From: Escarpia spicata
Taxonomy: Eukaryota; Annelida; Polychaeta; Sabellida; Siboglinidae
NCBI GenBank assembly: GCA_963995525.1
Contig: OZ023213.1
Coordinates: 15,457,533-15,521,532, forward strand
Direction: 5' to 3'
DNA: 64,000 nt
Both the position numbers and the translations under genes were made by a program. Of this stretch, positions 35,128 through 48,520 are shown piece by piece. Position 1 is the first letter of the stretch, and each line of letters opens with the position of its first letter. The notes under the pieces were generated by a model. The model worked only from the letters and a program-made list of their open reading frames with translations. It made no database searches and was not told where the DNA came from.

Positions 35128-36060
35128 AGCTAGCTGTTCCTCGGTGGAAAGAAAATCGAAAACGTGTACAACTTTGACTATCTCAGCAGCCTGATGACGC
35201 CGCCAGTATATTCTTTACAGACTTAGAAAAGAGAGTTTTCATTGCCACAGAGAAATCCAATACTCTCTCTAATATAACACACATAGTCTAACAAGATGGC
35301 ATTTTGATCTGGCACGGACATCTATATTTTACGCTTCGGACCGATACTGTTGATATATTGACATAATCAAATCAATATTTATAAACTTTCATCTGAGATG
35401 AGTGGCGGCCGAGGCCAGAGGATAGTAACTTAGTTTCATATTGGACATCAACGTTCTGACATCATCCCTAAAGATCATACATTTTGAAGGAAGAACCTAC
35501 GATCGAATTCCTGCGCAGCTGCTTGTCGGGACTGACATTAGTACTCTGACACAGATCATTGCAAAGCAAAAACTTTATTTTAGTGTAATTTTCACATAGT
35601 CGTGCAGGTCACAAGCGAATGTGCTGAGATTTGTTCGGAGAACAATCTATCTGCACGTGTCCCCTTCGTCAGTTCATGTTCGAAGAGCGACAGAGACCAG
35701 TGAAAGCCACTGCAAACAACCAGACAAAGGAATTATGTCACTGATGATGATATCACCGAACAATAACAACATACAGATACATGTATTTATTGTGGTATAG
35801 GTTCACACGGCAATTGTACTATGCTATATGTTCTTGCAATATATAGAAGCACGCTTAGAATGCAATAATAATTCATTAAACGTTGGACGTCTTTTCTATT
35901 TGCTCCCGTTCCCTCCAAGATAAAACAGGACATTACTTTTAATGGGTTTAAGACAAGCACTATTTTAAACGATGGTGATGTCAGCCGTATTATTACGGAA
36001 ATTATTATATTTTAAAGAGTGTACAGTTGCCTTTTTCAATGTGCGAACGTAAATATTTGA
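35128..36060. other. Non-coding stretch upstream of repeat end / downstream of secreted gene
   Basis: No gene is seen. It is shared with 47323-48310, apart from a 50-base direct duplication in copy 2 near 48170-48215. Confidence 0.6.
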
Positions 36061-36066
36061 TTTATT
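36061..36066 (-). terminator. Poly(A) signal of secreted gene copy A
   Basis: AATAAA on the minus strand, 206 bases past the stop codon. The corresponding place in copy B (about 48310) reads AGTAAA, a weaker variant. Confidence 0.5.
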
Positions 36067-36271
36067 GTTATTACTTACAAAAGTAAAAAAAATATATAAA
36101 ATAGTATTGAATACATCATTGAATAGAAAATTCATTGTGTGACGATGATAAATACGCATCATCACCACTATCATCATCCTCAAATTGAACCACCTAAATT
36201 GTGAAAATTACAACAGACGACGACGACGAAGACAACCAGTAATACATTTAAATTACCTTCTTGTTGTCTGC

Positions 36272-38443
36272 TTATCGGTAGCCACAGCAGTTCTTGCACC
36301 TGTTGACACAGCGGTGACTATTACAGTCGTAGTGACGTCTGCTATAGGGGCATCTCCTGTAGCGAATGGGACGTCCATATTTGCAGTAGACGTAGCTTCC
36401 GCATCCGTTGCAAACAGTCGACTGCCAGCCGCTGTACTTCTCACAATAATTCTCTCTGCAGCCTGCAATAAACGTTGCGCTGATATGGTGCTATATATTA
36501 TTACCACCGGCTTTGCATTCAATCAAGAGGCCCATCGCTTCATGAAATATTTGCATTATGCACCTTGCGTATTCCTATTCATAGACGACGAAATCGGGGG
36601 GGGGGACTTCTATTGGGGGTATTTGGGTGGGAGGGCTGGAAATATGATTAGCCCCCAATGCTATGTCAAGGGGCATAGTTTGAGATTTTGGTGAGCCTCG
36701 GGAGTCGCAGTCGATGTTTAAAGTGAGCCTGGTTAGGGGTGTGGTTGGAAGTTTTGTTTTGGTGAACCGTCAAGGAGGTTGGAGGGTTTTGGTAAGCAAT
36801 AACCCCCTTAATACTCCAAATCACATTCTAATGTATCATATTGTATACACGCCAGAACCATTTGGATGTTATACAAAATTACAGCGCACGAGGATGTTAT
36901 TATATATCTCACAGTGACAATCACGTTCAAGGTATTACCGCCATGAGGTATAAATCGGGTTGCAGCACACGTTTTCAGCATTTCGCAAAATATATATGAA
37001 GGTCATTACTATATTTAGAAGAAGTAGATACGAACCACAACGACCGGTTCCCGGGTAGTACGACTGCTTCTGGCCACATGAGCGGTAGTGCCCAATGCCT
37101 TTGTTGCATTGGTAGTAGTAGCGACCGTTGAAGTAGGACGATGAATAGTCGTACGTACTTTTGGAGTACCTACAGGCATCGTTGCATGACCCTTAAACAT
37201 AAAAATCACATCGCCAATTTAATTTGTTTTTTTAATTAGTCATTTGAAAATTAAATGTAGAACATATATGAAGCGCGTCAGTGTGGGATCTGAGACAAGC
37301 CTACAGTTACATAGGTAGCTCATATTTTAATCTTCCGCTACAAGGTTTAACAAGAGTAAAAAAAGATTGCCATCCAGAACCTAAACACCAGATGGCAAGT
37401 GTACATGAAAGCCATTGGTTTGTCAATAGTCCAACATATTTTGTCTTTCCTTCTATGTACAAGCTCTGTCACAGGCGTTGGCGATCACGACCCCTCAAAA
37501 CCACGCTGTCGTTTGTAGTTTGTAGCGCATTGTTTTCCTCCTTTCCCACCATCTTCACAAACTATCTATTATTTTTTTATTCTCTGGCGTACCATATTGT
37601 TTCAAAAGGGTTGATATTTTAAAGACTTGGACACCAAATTGTGTTGACCTGAGTCATCCTCGCAGTACTTACCACAAGTTCCATACTTATTGACGCATTG
37701 ATATGCACTGCAACGGCCGTACACAACTCTCTTGTTGAGACAGCGGTAGTAGTAGGGGAATGGCTTCGACAAAGACGGGTAGTATCTGTTGGACTGACGA
37801 TTCCTGCAGCAATCGTAGTTGTAGCCGTTCCAACATCCATCGTAACGGTAGTGCGCTGAAAGGAAAACACGACAACATTTGAATTATTCTTTTTAGACTC
37901 AAATTCCCTGACACGTGAACGCGCAAGCACACATACGCACACACGCATGCGCACACATACGTTCACATACACGCGCACGCATAATGCTCTCTGTTGTGCA
38001 CCCAGTAGTATGGTGAAAGTGAAGTGTATGTTTTCTTTCATAATTGATGAAGTTATCTTGATGACTTGAAGAATAAACAAATTCATTTATGTACAAAACG
38101 TAATTACTTCCATGTCATTTAATGCGTCGGTTGTCAGTACAATGTATATTCTTACTTTAATGATAAGTAAGCACATAAAACACGATGGCTATCCTCTTTA
38201 AATCGGTGTACCTCAACGATGTGTGGTGCACGCGCGCTCGTGCGCTCGTGCGTGTGGTGTGTTCGAGTGTATCAATAGTGCGTACGTGCATGTGTACGCG
38301 AGCTTGTATGCGTGTGTTACCTTGATGTCAGCCTGCGTGAAATGAACATTATCAAAACGTATTAGCATTATCTATTTTTGTATCTTACCTTCAGCTGCAT
38401 ATACAGCAGCGAGCACCAGCAACGCGATGAAGAACTTCGCCAT
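36272..38443 (-). CDS. Secreted Cys/Tyr-rich protein, copy A (four exons, 194 aa)
   Basis: Exons 38389-38443, 37673-37855, 37036-37191 and 36272-36462 all join in phase 1. Acceptors are TTTCAG, TTTAAG and TTGCAG; donors are GTAAGA, GTAAGT and a weaker GTTCGT. Residues 1-16 (MAKFFIALLVLAAVYA) form a signal peptide. The mature chain has 23 cysteines and many Tyr/Arg. Each of exons 2-4 carries one Y-x-C-x9/10-C module: YYYRCLNKRVVYGRC, YYYQCNKGIGHYRSC and YCKYGRPIRYRRC. With YYPGTGRC after the second, this recalls chitin-binding type-2 (peritrophin-A) modules, but the spacing is only approximate. An extracellular matrix, mucus or defence role is possible but unproven. An AG right before the ATG (ATATTTTCAG) suggests a 5' UTR intron. 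Copy B encodes the same protein. Confidence 0.85.
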
Positions 38444-40127
38444 GATGTATGGTTATCTTCTGAAAATATGTACACATATAGTATTGCAACAATAATGCAA
38501 CAATAACCGATACTTTAAAAAGCTTTCGTGAATTCTACGTAAGCAAAGTCTTACTTTGCTATCTATAGCGACATGTTCTATATTAGATAGAATCAATATT
38601 GACAAATGCCGTATCATTTAAAGTTCAATTTGTTTTCATAATTTGGAGTTTATGTTAAACCAACAACTCCACCTTTACCTTTTGTGAATTCACCTGTTGT
38701 TTGTGACACTGGTCTATAGTCAATGCTGATACAATGTGCTGGATTTTCTGCAGGACAAAATGCCCATTCACGATTGTCCATATTCAGTGAGACGTGTTTA
38801 GTTAGAACATATCGCTGGCGTGTACTGGGAGCTAACAGCCACAATTTGTTTGGTCAATAGCGAAGAACGAGATTGTTAGTCGTATGGTTACTCGAAGTTA
38901 CCACAATTCTAGAAAAGAAGCACCGGAAACTTCTTACTTACCGTGCAGACAACGAGGTGACCCACAGATCTTCGTCTCTGAAGCCAATGGTGCTCTAGTC
39001 TGGAAATGTCTCTGTATTTATACAGATGTGTCTCAATCAATTATCTGTCATTACACGCCCCGTTATTTTTTATGAACAACCGTCAGGTTTCACGGATTAG
39101 AGCACACAGGGGCGTGGGTGTGGCATCTATGAAACATCGGACACATTAAATGTTGTAGTACGATGAGTTTTTGTGTGTGGATGTTCTTAAGCAAGCTTCA
39201 ATCCAAACTCGAATTTTATAAAAGCAATTTTACCAGGCTGTATGTGATAAACAGACGAAAACGCGCTTACCCGAATCACCTCAAATATGTGTTCCTTTGC
39301 TCCGCTCGCTAACCGCTAGAGAACACGCGATTTGTTAACAACGAGGTGTTAACGGAGAGGCTTGAATCCATGTATTACAACTTAACAAAGACGTCTTAAG
39401 TGCGTTACTGACATGCTGACAACAAAACATATGCAAACACTCATACATTTAACTCTATATTCGGGAAACAAATACCTCGAACAACATGAAGACCAAACTG
39501 ATACGAACAACAATATTTACCGTGACTGTTGGGTAGCAAGTAACGAGCTCTATGAATACGTGGTTACTTCGGGAAAAGTTACACTGGAAGATTGCATGTG
39601 AAACCGTCGGTGTTTGTATGTATCATTCGTGTTGTGTTTTGAGGATACACAGAGTGCTCCATGCAATCGTCTTGTTTAGTATCTACCCAATTGGTCCTGC
39701 ATACGATTGTTGATCGCTCAAGTAATACACCTTAATAAATTACTGTTTCAAACACTTGATCTTAAAAACGCGGACAGGCACGCTTACACACATCGTCAAA
39801 TTTGTCTTAGTGTGCCAACGTAACATATGTATATATTCGTATTAATTTCATTAAACCAAAATATACCAATAAGGCACACCGCACGTCGTCGTGACCTTTT
39901 AGTAGGGGCACGGTTATCTCTGTGGAAAACCATCGATACATTGTACGTGCGTCGAGGTGAACATATAATAAACTGTCGCGTAGTGAACGGGGATATATCA
40001 GTTTATGTTTGCAACTCCAAAGAAACTGACTATAATCATAAAATATTTTCAAATGTTAATACATTCAAATTTCACGAATATTATTTTTGGTAAAGAGTAG
40101 ATTGGACAGCGCGCACACCCACCCACG
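38444..40127. other. Upstream region of secreted gene copy A
   Basis: The probable promoter and leader lie here, but I see no clean TATA box. ATATTTTCAG ends 16 bases before the ATG and may be the acceptor of a leader intron. The rest is non-coding and is repeated at 50690-52371. Confidence 0.5.
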
Positions 40128-40201
<74 letters not shown>

Positions 40202-40819
40202 AACACGCAGGCACGCCTACCACAATACAAACAGCAAGTGTACGTTACTTTTCGATCATTTGTTTGTGAACAAGTTCATCTTTTCCATGCACAACTATAC
40301 TAGTTTTTATGGGATTATGTTGTTTATCTGATCTGTTTGTGATATTTCAACATTGTGGGTTGCTTTTGAAAAGTTCACTACAGACCAAACATTTTCTGTT
40401 GTATGCTAATAAATAAACGAGTAAAACACTCCTGTTCTGTGTGTCATGGAAAACCCAAATACATCAAAGAAGTTAGTCATCAAAAAGAAGTGTCATGTCT
40501 ATGTCGATTGTTCGCAAACAGTTGTATGAAAAACACGAACTCAGCCGGTAAGCGGGTATTTCATATCGTTTAGCACTCACGTTAGCACGAAAGCATTGTC
40601 AAAACTAAAACGTATTTATAACTTTTAAATGTCAACTCAAGAGATTTTTTAAAGTAAATAATATTAGTGATTTTTATAATTAACATTCATTAGTGCTATT
40701 TTAATGAAAACGTCACATGCACGCACACACGCACACACGCACACACGCACACACGCACACACGCACACACGCACACACACACGCACACACACACATACAC
40801 ACCCACACACACAAAGACT
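40128..40819 (+). repeat. CA and CACACG microsatellites with intervening non-coding DNA
   Basis: (CA)n lies at 40128-40198 and (CACACG)n at 40716-40815. The DNA between them has no gene. Confidence 0.85.
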
Positions 40820-42100
<1,281 letters not shown>

Positions 42101-42845
42101 TGCAAATTGGAACTTTTCCAAACTTCATGTCACCACCTGTCTAGTTGTTAATGGATAATTTGACAAACTCATCTTTTTGTCGCCAGCGGAGGGCACCTTT
42201 TGACTGATTTGATGCAGACAAATAATTGTCTACTTGAGTAACTATATGACAAAAACCCATTCGTTCAGTTGTCATGAATAACCCGAATACTACACAGATG
42301 TTAAAGCAATGAAAATATAGAAATGTTTGTGTCGTATTTTGTCGGAAACAGTTGTATGACATACACGAATTTGTGGTCGGTAAGCGGCTCTTTCTTTTCT
42401 TCTGACAGGATCGTCAACACGGAAGCACTGGCAAAACGAGTTAGGAAATGCAATATTACAAATTACATTTTGACAATGATCGTACAAACAAACCATAAGT
42501 TGTCACCAAACCGCGAATACAAATCACTAAACATTGTAATTACTGCATACGACGACCTTCGTGAAGCGAAGAAGACAATATATTTATCATCGTCTAATGT
42601 CACTGTGTCGGGACTTTATCTTGCTTTGTGTTCTCGTGGCCTCTGCATCGCGACTGTGTCGAAAGGACACAGTAGCGGCTATCGTTTCGATGCGTCAAGT
42701 TGGTCGATTATATCCTGTTCTCTCCCAACAGCCAGGGTCCATATTACAGTTCTTGTTAGTGCTGACATCGTTTCTTTTCAAACATACATACAAACACACT
42801 ATTATTTCTCAGTTGTGCGTGCGCGCGCGTGTGTGCATACACGAA
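42101..42845 (-). repeat. Inverted copy of the R1/LINE-tail composite
   Basis: 42140-42590 is the reverse complement of the 1230-1460-type repeat, and 42600-42780 of the LINE-tail segment around 11950-12090. Both are degenerate. Confidence 0.7.
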
Positions 42846-43623
42846 TTTGATATACGTATGTATGTCTGTATGTATGTGATGTACGTTTGTATGTAGGCAT
42901 GTATGTATGTATGTAAGTATGTAGGTATGTATGTATGTATGTATTTATGTATGTATGTATGTATGTATGTATGTATGTATGTATGTATGTATGTATGTAT
43001 GTATGCATGTATGTATGTAAGTGTGTATCTATGTATGTATGTATGTATGTATGTATGTATGTATGTATGTATGTATGTATGTATGTATGTATGTATGTAT
43101 GTATGTATGTATGTATGTATGTATGTATAGGTGTACGTATGTACGTATGTGCGTATGTGCGTATGTACGTGTGTACGTGTGTACGTGTGTACGTGTGTAC
43201 GTGTGTACGTGTATGTATGTGTGTGTATGTATGTATGTATGTATGTATGTATGTATGTTTGTATGTATGTATGTATGTATGTATGCATGTATGTATGTAT
43301 GTATGTATGTATGTATGTATGTATGTATGTATGTATGTATGTATCTATGTATCTATGTATGTATGTATGTATGTATGTATGTATGTATGTATGTATGTAT
43401 GTATGTATGTATGTATGTATGTATGTATGTATGTATGTATGTATGTATGTGTGTGTGTACGTGTGTATGTGTGTATGCGTGCAAGTACGTAGGCATGCAA
43501 GTATGTATGTACGTGTTGGGCATTATCAAATGTCGTTATATTGTCGGTGACCTAAAGTTTGATCTTTTCTCGTTTCCACGGAAATGGACAAAACAAAGTA
43601 ATGTTTGCATATAGTATGTGAAC

Positions 43624-43680
<57 letters not shown>

Positions 43681-43731
43681 TTATATGTACACACATACAT
43701 ACATATATACATGGATGCATACATATACATA
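42846..43731 (+). repeat. (TATG)n, (GTAC)n and (AT)n microsatellites
   Basis: About 650 bases of TATG units with TACGTGTG variants at 43130-43215, then (AT)n at 43625-43678. Element 2 is inserted at the edge of this tract. Confidence 0.95.
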
Positions 43732-43737
43732 CATATA
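43732..43737. repeat. Target-site duplication, left of element 2 (CATATA)
   Basis: CATATA directly precedes AGTAGTAAAGGAGGTCCC and recurs right after the mirrored end at 59997-60002. The surrounding DNA is CATA-rich microsatellite, so a chance match is easier here than for element 1. Confidence 0.65.
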
Positions 43738-43854
43738 AGTAGTAAAGGAGGTCCCTTAGCGGGGACGCTTTTTCGTTTTCCGTTGAGGAAGAGCAAAAGT
43801 ACCCGGATGTAGGTCAAGGTCAAGTACCCGAATCTAGGTCAAGGTCAAAGGTCA

Positions 43855-44215
43855 AGTGGCCCCACTTGACGGATAGGTCATGAACTAAAATAGAGCCACC
43901 CGGCGGAATTTTTATCAACTAAAACAGCGTCAACTGGCGAAAATTTTACGGACTAAACAACGCCACTTGGCGGATTTTTTACGAACTAAATATATGCGCC
44001 AAACTTCAGTACTGCCAAAATTTGTGCGTATTAGTTTGACCAGAAGCTTCACCTGGCGGACTTTTAGTGAACTAAATTGCCCCTAGCGGATATGTTATAA
44101 ACTACAAGTGGTGCCACCTTCTGGATAACTTGTGAACTAAATTTTCGAGTACTGCCTTAATTGGTGCGTCTTATTTATATAAAAAATTGGCGCCCCTTGG
44201 TAGAAAGGTTACGAA
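43855..44215 (-). repeat. 34-bp minisatellite with CTCF-like motifs, left arm
   Basis: Degenerate repeats of about 34 bases, each with a CGCCA-x-TGGCG-type core followed on the minus strand by TTTTAGTTC. Examples are CGCCACTTGGCGG near 43961 and CCACCCGGCGG near 43897. It is more diverged than the mirror array at 59580-59880. Confidence 0.7.
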
Positions 44216-44779
44216 CTGAAAGAGAAGTACAAATAACTCCCTCTGAAGGATGTCGGTGAACCAAATATCGACACTGCTTAAATTCGTGTCTCTTGTTTCT
44301 TGTTTCTCTTTTTACTATAAAAATAGGTCAAAGACTTCATTAAATAGGTCAGTGACGGTGTTAAATAGCCCATTGCGCATGCGCATTGGTGTAGTTTCTT
44401 ATATGTTATAGGTTGTGGACCATTTTTTTAGGTATAACGCCCTCCTAGCCTATACATTTACAACTTTAACATAGGTCCAAACCTGACGAATCGGTAGAGA
44501 ACTAGTAAAATAACTCAAATTATGGAATGTCTGGTTACCGTACAGATCTACGACCTTCCCATCACCCTCTTTGTAAATTTATCCCTATCAATGTATCTTA
44601 TTACTAGCATACATCGACTGCTTCCTGTGTTTACAAAGACGTGTTTGTCAATTTTTGCGTACCTATATATCGTATTAATGGCAGACGTGAAGTGATTCCT
44701 GAACATGTAACATTCTTTGAGACAATTTTATCAACAAAATCAAGGTCTCAGGACATGTTTGTTTGTTGCGAGCGTGAGC

Positions 44780-45200
44780 GTGCGCACCCTGTATGACGTC
44801 ATTAAACTGCTATGCGCAGTAATTTTGTACGCGAGGTGAGTTGGTCAAACAGGTATTGCTTTGGTTAGCCATTGTTTTGAGTTTTCGCGCTTGAATATAA
44901 TCCCATTATGTGACATCATCAACAGTGACGTCATGGTATGCGCTGTAATTCTATACGCGAGGTGAGTGGTTATACAGGTAGTGATTTGGATAGCCATCGT
45001 TTTGAACTTGTGCACTTGAATATAAGCTCATCATTTGAAGTTATGGTCACTGACGTTTGGTTACAGCGAGTGGAAAATTCCCCGTAAAAGGTGAGTCTAG
45101 AAGTTTCTTTGATACTTTTGTGAACACTCTACAAAACAGACGCTACTGTGTGAGGTGAATTGGTCAAACAGGTAGTGATCTGATTAGCCATCGTTTTGGG
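44780..45200 (+). repeat. Three 130-180-bp direct repeats with CRE sites
   Basis: The phrase GCGAGGTGAGTTGGTCAAACAGG, shortened here to its first bases GCGAGGTGAG, and GATTTGGATAGCCATCGTTTT recur three times. TGACGTCA, a full cAMP-response-element palindrome, occurs at 44794-44801 and 44926-44933. The right arm has the same sites at 58854-58861 and 58986-58993. Confidence 0.65.
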
Positions 45201-45265
45201 CTCTCGTCACAAAAGAGTATTAGCTATTATCATAGCTTAGATATTTCGTGTTCGTTCGGCGCGCC

Positions 45266-45302
45266 CACGTGACCTTTATGTTCTGTCGAACTGTTATAAA
45301 AG
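45266..45302 (+). promoter_or_regulatory. E-box and TATA promoter of the PLDLS ORF, left arm
   Basis: CCCACGTGACC (CACGTG at 45266-45271) lies 23 bases before TATAAAAG (45295-45302), which lies 45 bases before the ATG at 45348. The mirror promoter in the right arm keeps TATAAAAG at 58484-58491, but its E-box is changed to TACGTG. Confidence 0.6.
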
Positions 45303-45347
45303 GCCTGCATCTGTTTGTTGTGGTCATTATATCTTACATTTTAGAAG

Positions 45348-45578
45348 ATGAACAACATGACTAGTGATAACGTCCGGCAAGGGATTTTACTACCAAAGGC
45401 GCAGCCTTCTCCGGCCCACTCGACCTCTCGACCCCGATTTCGTCTCTGTCATCAGCTCCGGCAACCGAACCAACCACCAATGATCTACTCTACAGTCTAC
45501 ACCTTTAATTTCTACTCCGAGGTCCGTGCTCGTTCGGCACGCCCACGTGACCTTTCGGCACATTCACTAACTATATAA
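45348..45578 (+). pseudogene. PLDLS-motif ORF, left-arm copy, frameshifted
   Basis: It starts MNNMTSDNVRQGILLPKAQP like the right-arm ORF. A deletion of 7 bases after PSPA and a second larger deletion shift the frame, so the PLDLS motif and the Thr/Ser-rich middle are lost. The intact counterpart is at 58211-58438. Confidence 0.65.
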
Positions 45579-45579
45579 G
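45544..45579 (+). promoter_or_regulatory. E-box and TATA promoter of the zinc-finger gene, left arm
   Basis: CCCACGTGACC (CACGTG 45544-45549) is followed by TATATAAG at 45572-45579, 59 bases before the ATG. It has the same module layout as the promoter 280 bases upstream, as if duplicated. The mirror is at 58140-58175. Confidence 0.6.
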
Positions 45580-45637
45580 CGCGGTATTTTCCCAATCGGG
45601 CCATCATTCGTATTACGACGACAGCACGGCTAACATC

Positions 45638-46150
45638 ATGTTGAAGACACCTTATTACCGACCTCGCAATGCAGCAGACTCGAGTGACGAGGACGAGCCG
45701 ACGAGCCGACCCATCATGCCGGTGACCAACCGCCATTCCGTGCCGTCGGAATTAGACGCCGTGGACATCTCAACTCTAGAATCAACGGTAAGCCCCGACC
45801 CTCTTATCGAGGTCAGAGGTTTCCTTATCGACAAAGTACGCAAGCATACTCCCTTCTACATCGGGTGCAGATACTGCAAGAAGCGTATGAATGTCGACGA
45901 TACGGGACATTTGCAATGCGAACGACACGGTTACGTGGCCTCTGACATGTATATTGTGGTTCGAACGAGCGCTGCCGATGAGGAGTCTCTACCGACTCCG
46001 AGACAACTACCACCATCGCAGAGACCCTTCACCTGCCCGGACTGTGGGTCGTCGTTCACACGGAAAAATAATAGCAAGCGCCACGTCACCAGCGGCAGTT
46101 GTGCCCGCCGGAAGGTGGAGGCCGAGGACGCCGAGCTGGACGCGCATGTG
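45638..46150 (+). CDS. Zinc-finger gene, left arm: intact exon 1 only
   Basis: 171 codons, then a strong donor GTGAGT at 46151. Residues 73-98 hold a zinc-ribbon-like FYIGCRYC...LQCERHG (C77, C80, C94, H97) whose setting (before DMYIVVRTS) vaguely recalls the C-terminal OB-fold of RPA1-type proteins. Residues 131-155 form a C2HC finger, FTCPDC...RH...C (C133, C136, H149, C155). The N-terminus is acidic (DSSDEDEP). The downstream exons expected from the right-arm copy are missing here, because the left arm breaks at about 46255 inside the intron and resumes at 52372 within exon 3. The spliced product would therefore lack exons 2-3 unless new acceptors are used. A nucleic-acid-binding role is inferred. 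Confidence 0.65.
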
Positions 46151-46258
46151 GTGAGTCATACTTTATATTGTTTTACTATATACTTTCACCTAAAATCTTG
46201 TCCCTCGTGTCTATACTTTCCCTAAAATGGCGTCACCATAACTTCCGTCAAAATTGCA

Positions 46259-46456
46259 TCCCCAAAGACGGGCTGCTCGGTTACACGACTTACTTTAAGG
46301 TTTGGTTAGTATCCCCATCATATGGTAAAATTAGCTGGTCAATTTCGAAAGGAGGTATTGCACAAAGGGGGTTCTCGCACAACGCCTGGTCGCCCTTGGC
46401 TACGGCCCGACGTATATATCAATTTCAGTTGCAATGTTGATTATATCTTTAACTGG
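46259..46456 (+). repeat. 200-bp interspersed repeat, third copy
   Basis: Matches 8983-9180 and 10603-10800 closely, from CCCCAAAGACGGG to TTTAACTGGCT. It sits precisely between the broken intron of the zinc-finger gene and the segmental duplication, marking one edge of the insertion. Confidence 0.85.
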
Positions 46457-46599
46457 CTATGGTTTCGTTTATTAAGGCGGTAGAAATAATCAGTTATGTT
46501 CTTTACGCTAAGTATGTTTGTTTTGAATATTATTTCCCAGTCTTTGTCCTCTTTGCTTGTTGTTTCAGGTCATTTTAGAGTGCCATGTAATATCGCAAT

Positions 46600-47322
46600 T
46601 TCTTTATTTCTCGTGTTAGTAAGCAGTCATCTGCGAACAGGCGGAATTTTTTATTTGACTGATGTTGGTAAATAATTTATACGGCACAGAAACTATAACA
46701 AGTTCATCAGGCAGTGTTGCATATTTGTCAACAATTTATCTGCGAAGTCATTGATGAAGTCGACAACCGACGATCCAAACTTGTTAGCTAGTGGTGGTCC
46801 ATAGCAGACAAACAAGTTTATACTTGTCCCATGTAATTAATTTAGCGCTCATCGTTTCGAAAGACCGAATGTCGTTGAATGTTTTCACAGCTTTTGCTTT
46901 AATGGAATATTTATACAATATCACAATGCCGCCACAGCGACGACTGGGCCTTGGATATTGATTGAGGTTACATCCAGGTAGTGTGAGAGCTCTGGTGACC
47001 GGGAGGTCAGAGTCTTTATTACAAAGCCAGGTTTCGGTAATGGCCACAACATCGATATCGTGTATACGTGGACGTTGTCTAAAGTGTCGGTCGTTTTGTT
47101 GCGAACATATCTTGATTTGATAAGGCACAAGGAGACGTGTGTGGTGGGACAGGATAGCGGATTTAGGGATAGAGTCAAGGTAATCAGGTTGCCATGTGCT
47201 TGTGAAGATGTGCGCACGTAGTGGTTGGGTGGTCGAAGGCTGATGACCGTGGAGATAGGATGTTGTTGGTTAGAAAAGAAAGAAGGTACAAAAAAGAGAG
47301 AAAAGAACACACCAATCAACAA
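46600..47322 (-). pseudogene. LINE endonuclease/RT fragment, copy 2
   Basis: Duplicate of 34400-35127 with the same DIDVVAITETWLCNKDSDLP and FADD fragments and the same breaks. One amino-acid change (DVM to DVV) and a few others. Confidence 0.85.
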
Positions 47323-48520
47323 AGCTAGCTGTTCCTCGGTGGAAAGAAAATCGAAAACGTGTACAACTTTGACTATCTCAGCAGTCTGATGACGCCGCCA
47401 GTATATTCTTTGCAGACTTAGAAAAGAGAGTTTTCATTGCCTCAGAGAAATCCAATACGCTCTCGATTATAAGACACATTGTCTAATAAGAAGGCATTTT
47501 GATATGGCACGGACATCTATATTTTACACTTCGGACCGATACTGTTGATATATTGACATAATCAAATCAATATTTATAAACTTTCATCTGAGATGAGTGG
47601 CGGCCGAGGCCAGAGGATAGTAACTTAGTTTCATATTGGACATCAACGTTCTGACATCATCCCTAAAGATCATACATTTTGAAGATAGAACCTACGATCG
47701 AATTCCTGCGCGGCAGCTTGTCGGGACTGACATTAGTACTCTGACACAGATCATTGCAAAGCAAACACTTTATTTTAGTGTAATTTTCACATAGTCGTGC
47801 AGGTCACAAGCGAATGAGTTGAGATTTGTTCGGAGAACAATCTATCTGCACGTGTCCCCTTCGTCAGTTCATGTTCGAAGAGCGACAGAGACCAGTGAAA
47901 GCCACTGCAAACAAACAGACAAAGGAATTATGTCACTGATGATGATATCACCGAACAACAACAACATACAGATACATGTATTTATTGTGGTATAGGTTCA
48001 CACGGCAATTGTACTATGCTATAAGTTCTTGCAAGATATAGAAGCACGCTTAGAACGCAATAATAATTCATTAAACGTTGGACGTCTTTTCTATTTGCTC
48101 CCGTTCCCTCCAAGACAAAACAGAACGTTACTTTTAATGGGTTTAAGACAAGCATTATTTTAAACATATAACGATTTTAAGAAATGCACTATGGTTTTAA
48201 GACATGCACTATTTTAAACGATGGTGATGTCAGCCGTATTATTACGGAAATTATTATATTTTAAAGAATGTACAGTTGCCTTTTTCAATGTGCGAACGTA
48301 AATATTTGATTTACTGTTATTACTTACAAAAGTTTAAAAAATATATAAAATAGTATTGAATACATCATTGAATAGAAAATTCATTGTGTGACGATGATAA
48401 ATACGCATCATCACCACTATCATCATCCTCAAATTGAACCACCTAAATTGTGAAAATTACAACAGACGACGACGACGAAGACAACCAGTAATACATTTAA
48501 ATTACCTTCTTGTTGTCTGC

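Larger units (their letters stand above)
34261..40125. repeat. Segmental duplication, copy 1 (5.9 kb)
   Basis: Nearly identical to 46457-52371, with offsets of 12196 to 12249 that shift only at small indels. It contains LINE endonuclease/RT sequence, the secreted-protein gene and flanking non-coding DNA. LINE sequence continues smoothly past its left edge here, whereas copy 2 has an abrupt junction, so copy 1 is probably the source. Confidence 0.92.

Noticed and set aside
36185..36694. 169-codon plus-strand frame (and its duplicate at 48434-48940)
   Set aside because: It is antisense to exon 4 of the secreted gene, which has a good acceptor, a conserved Cys pattern and a stop on the minus strand.
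37619..38086. 155-codon minus-strand frame (and duplicate at 49865-50332)
   Set aside because: It overlaps exon 2 in the wrong frame and runs through the intron. The spliced frame with 23 Cys and matched phases is far better supported.
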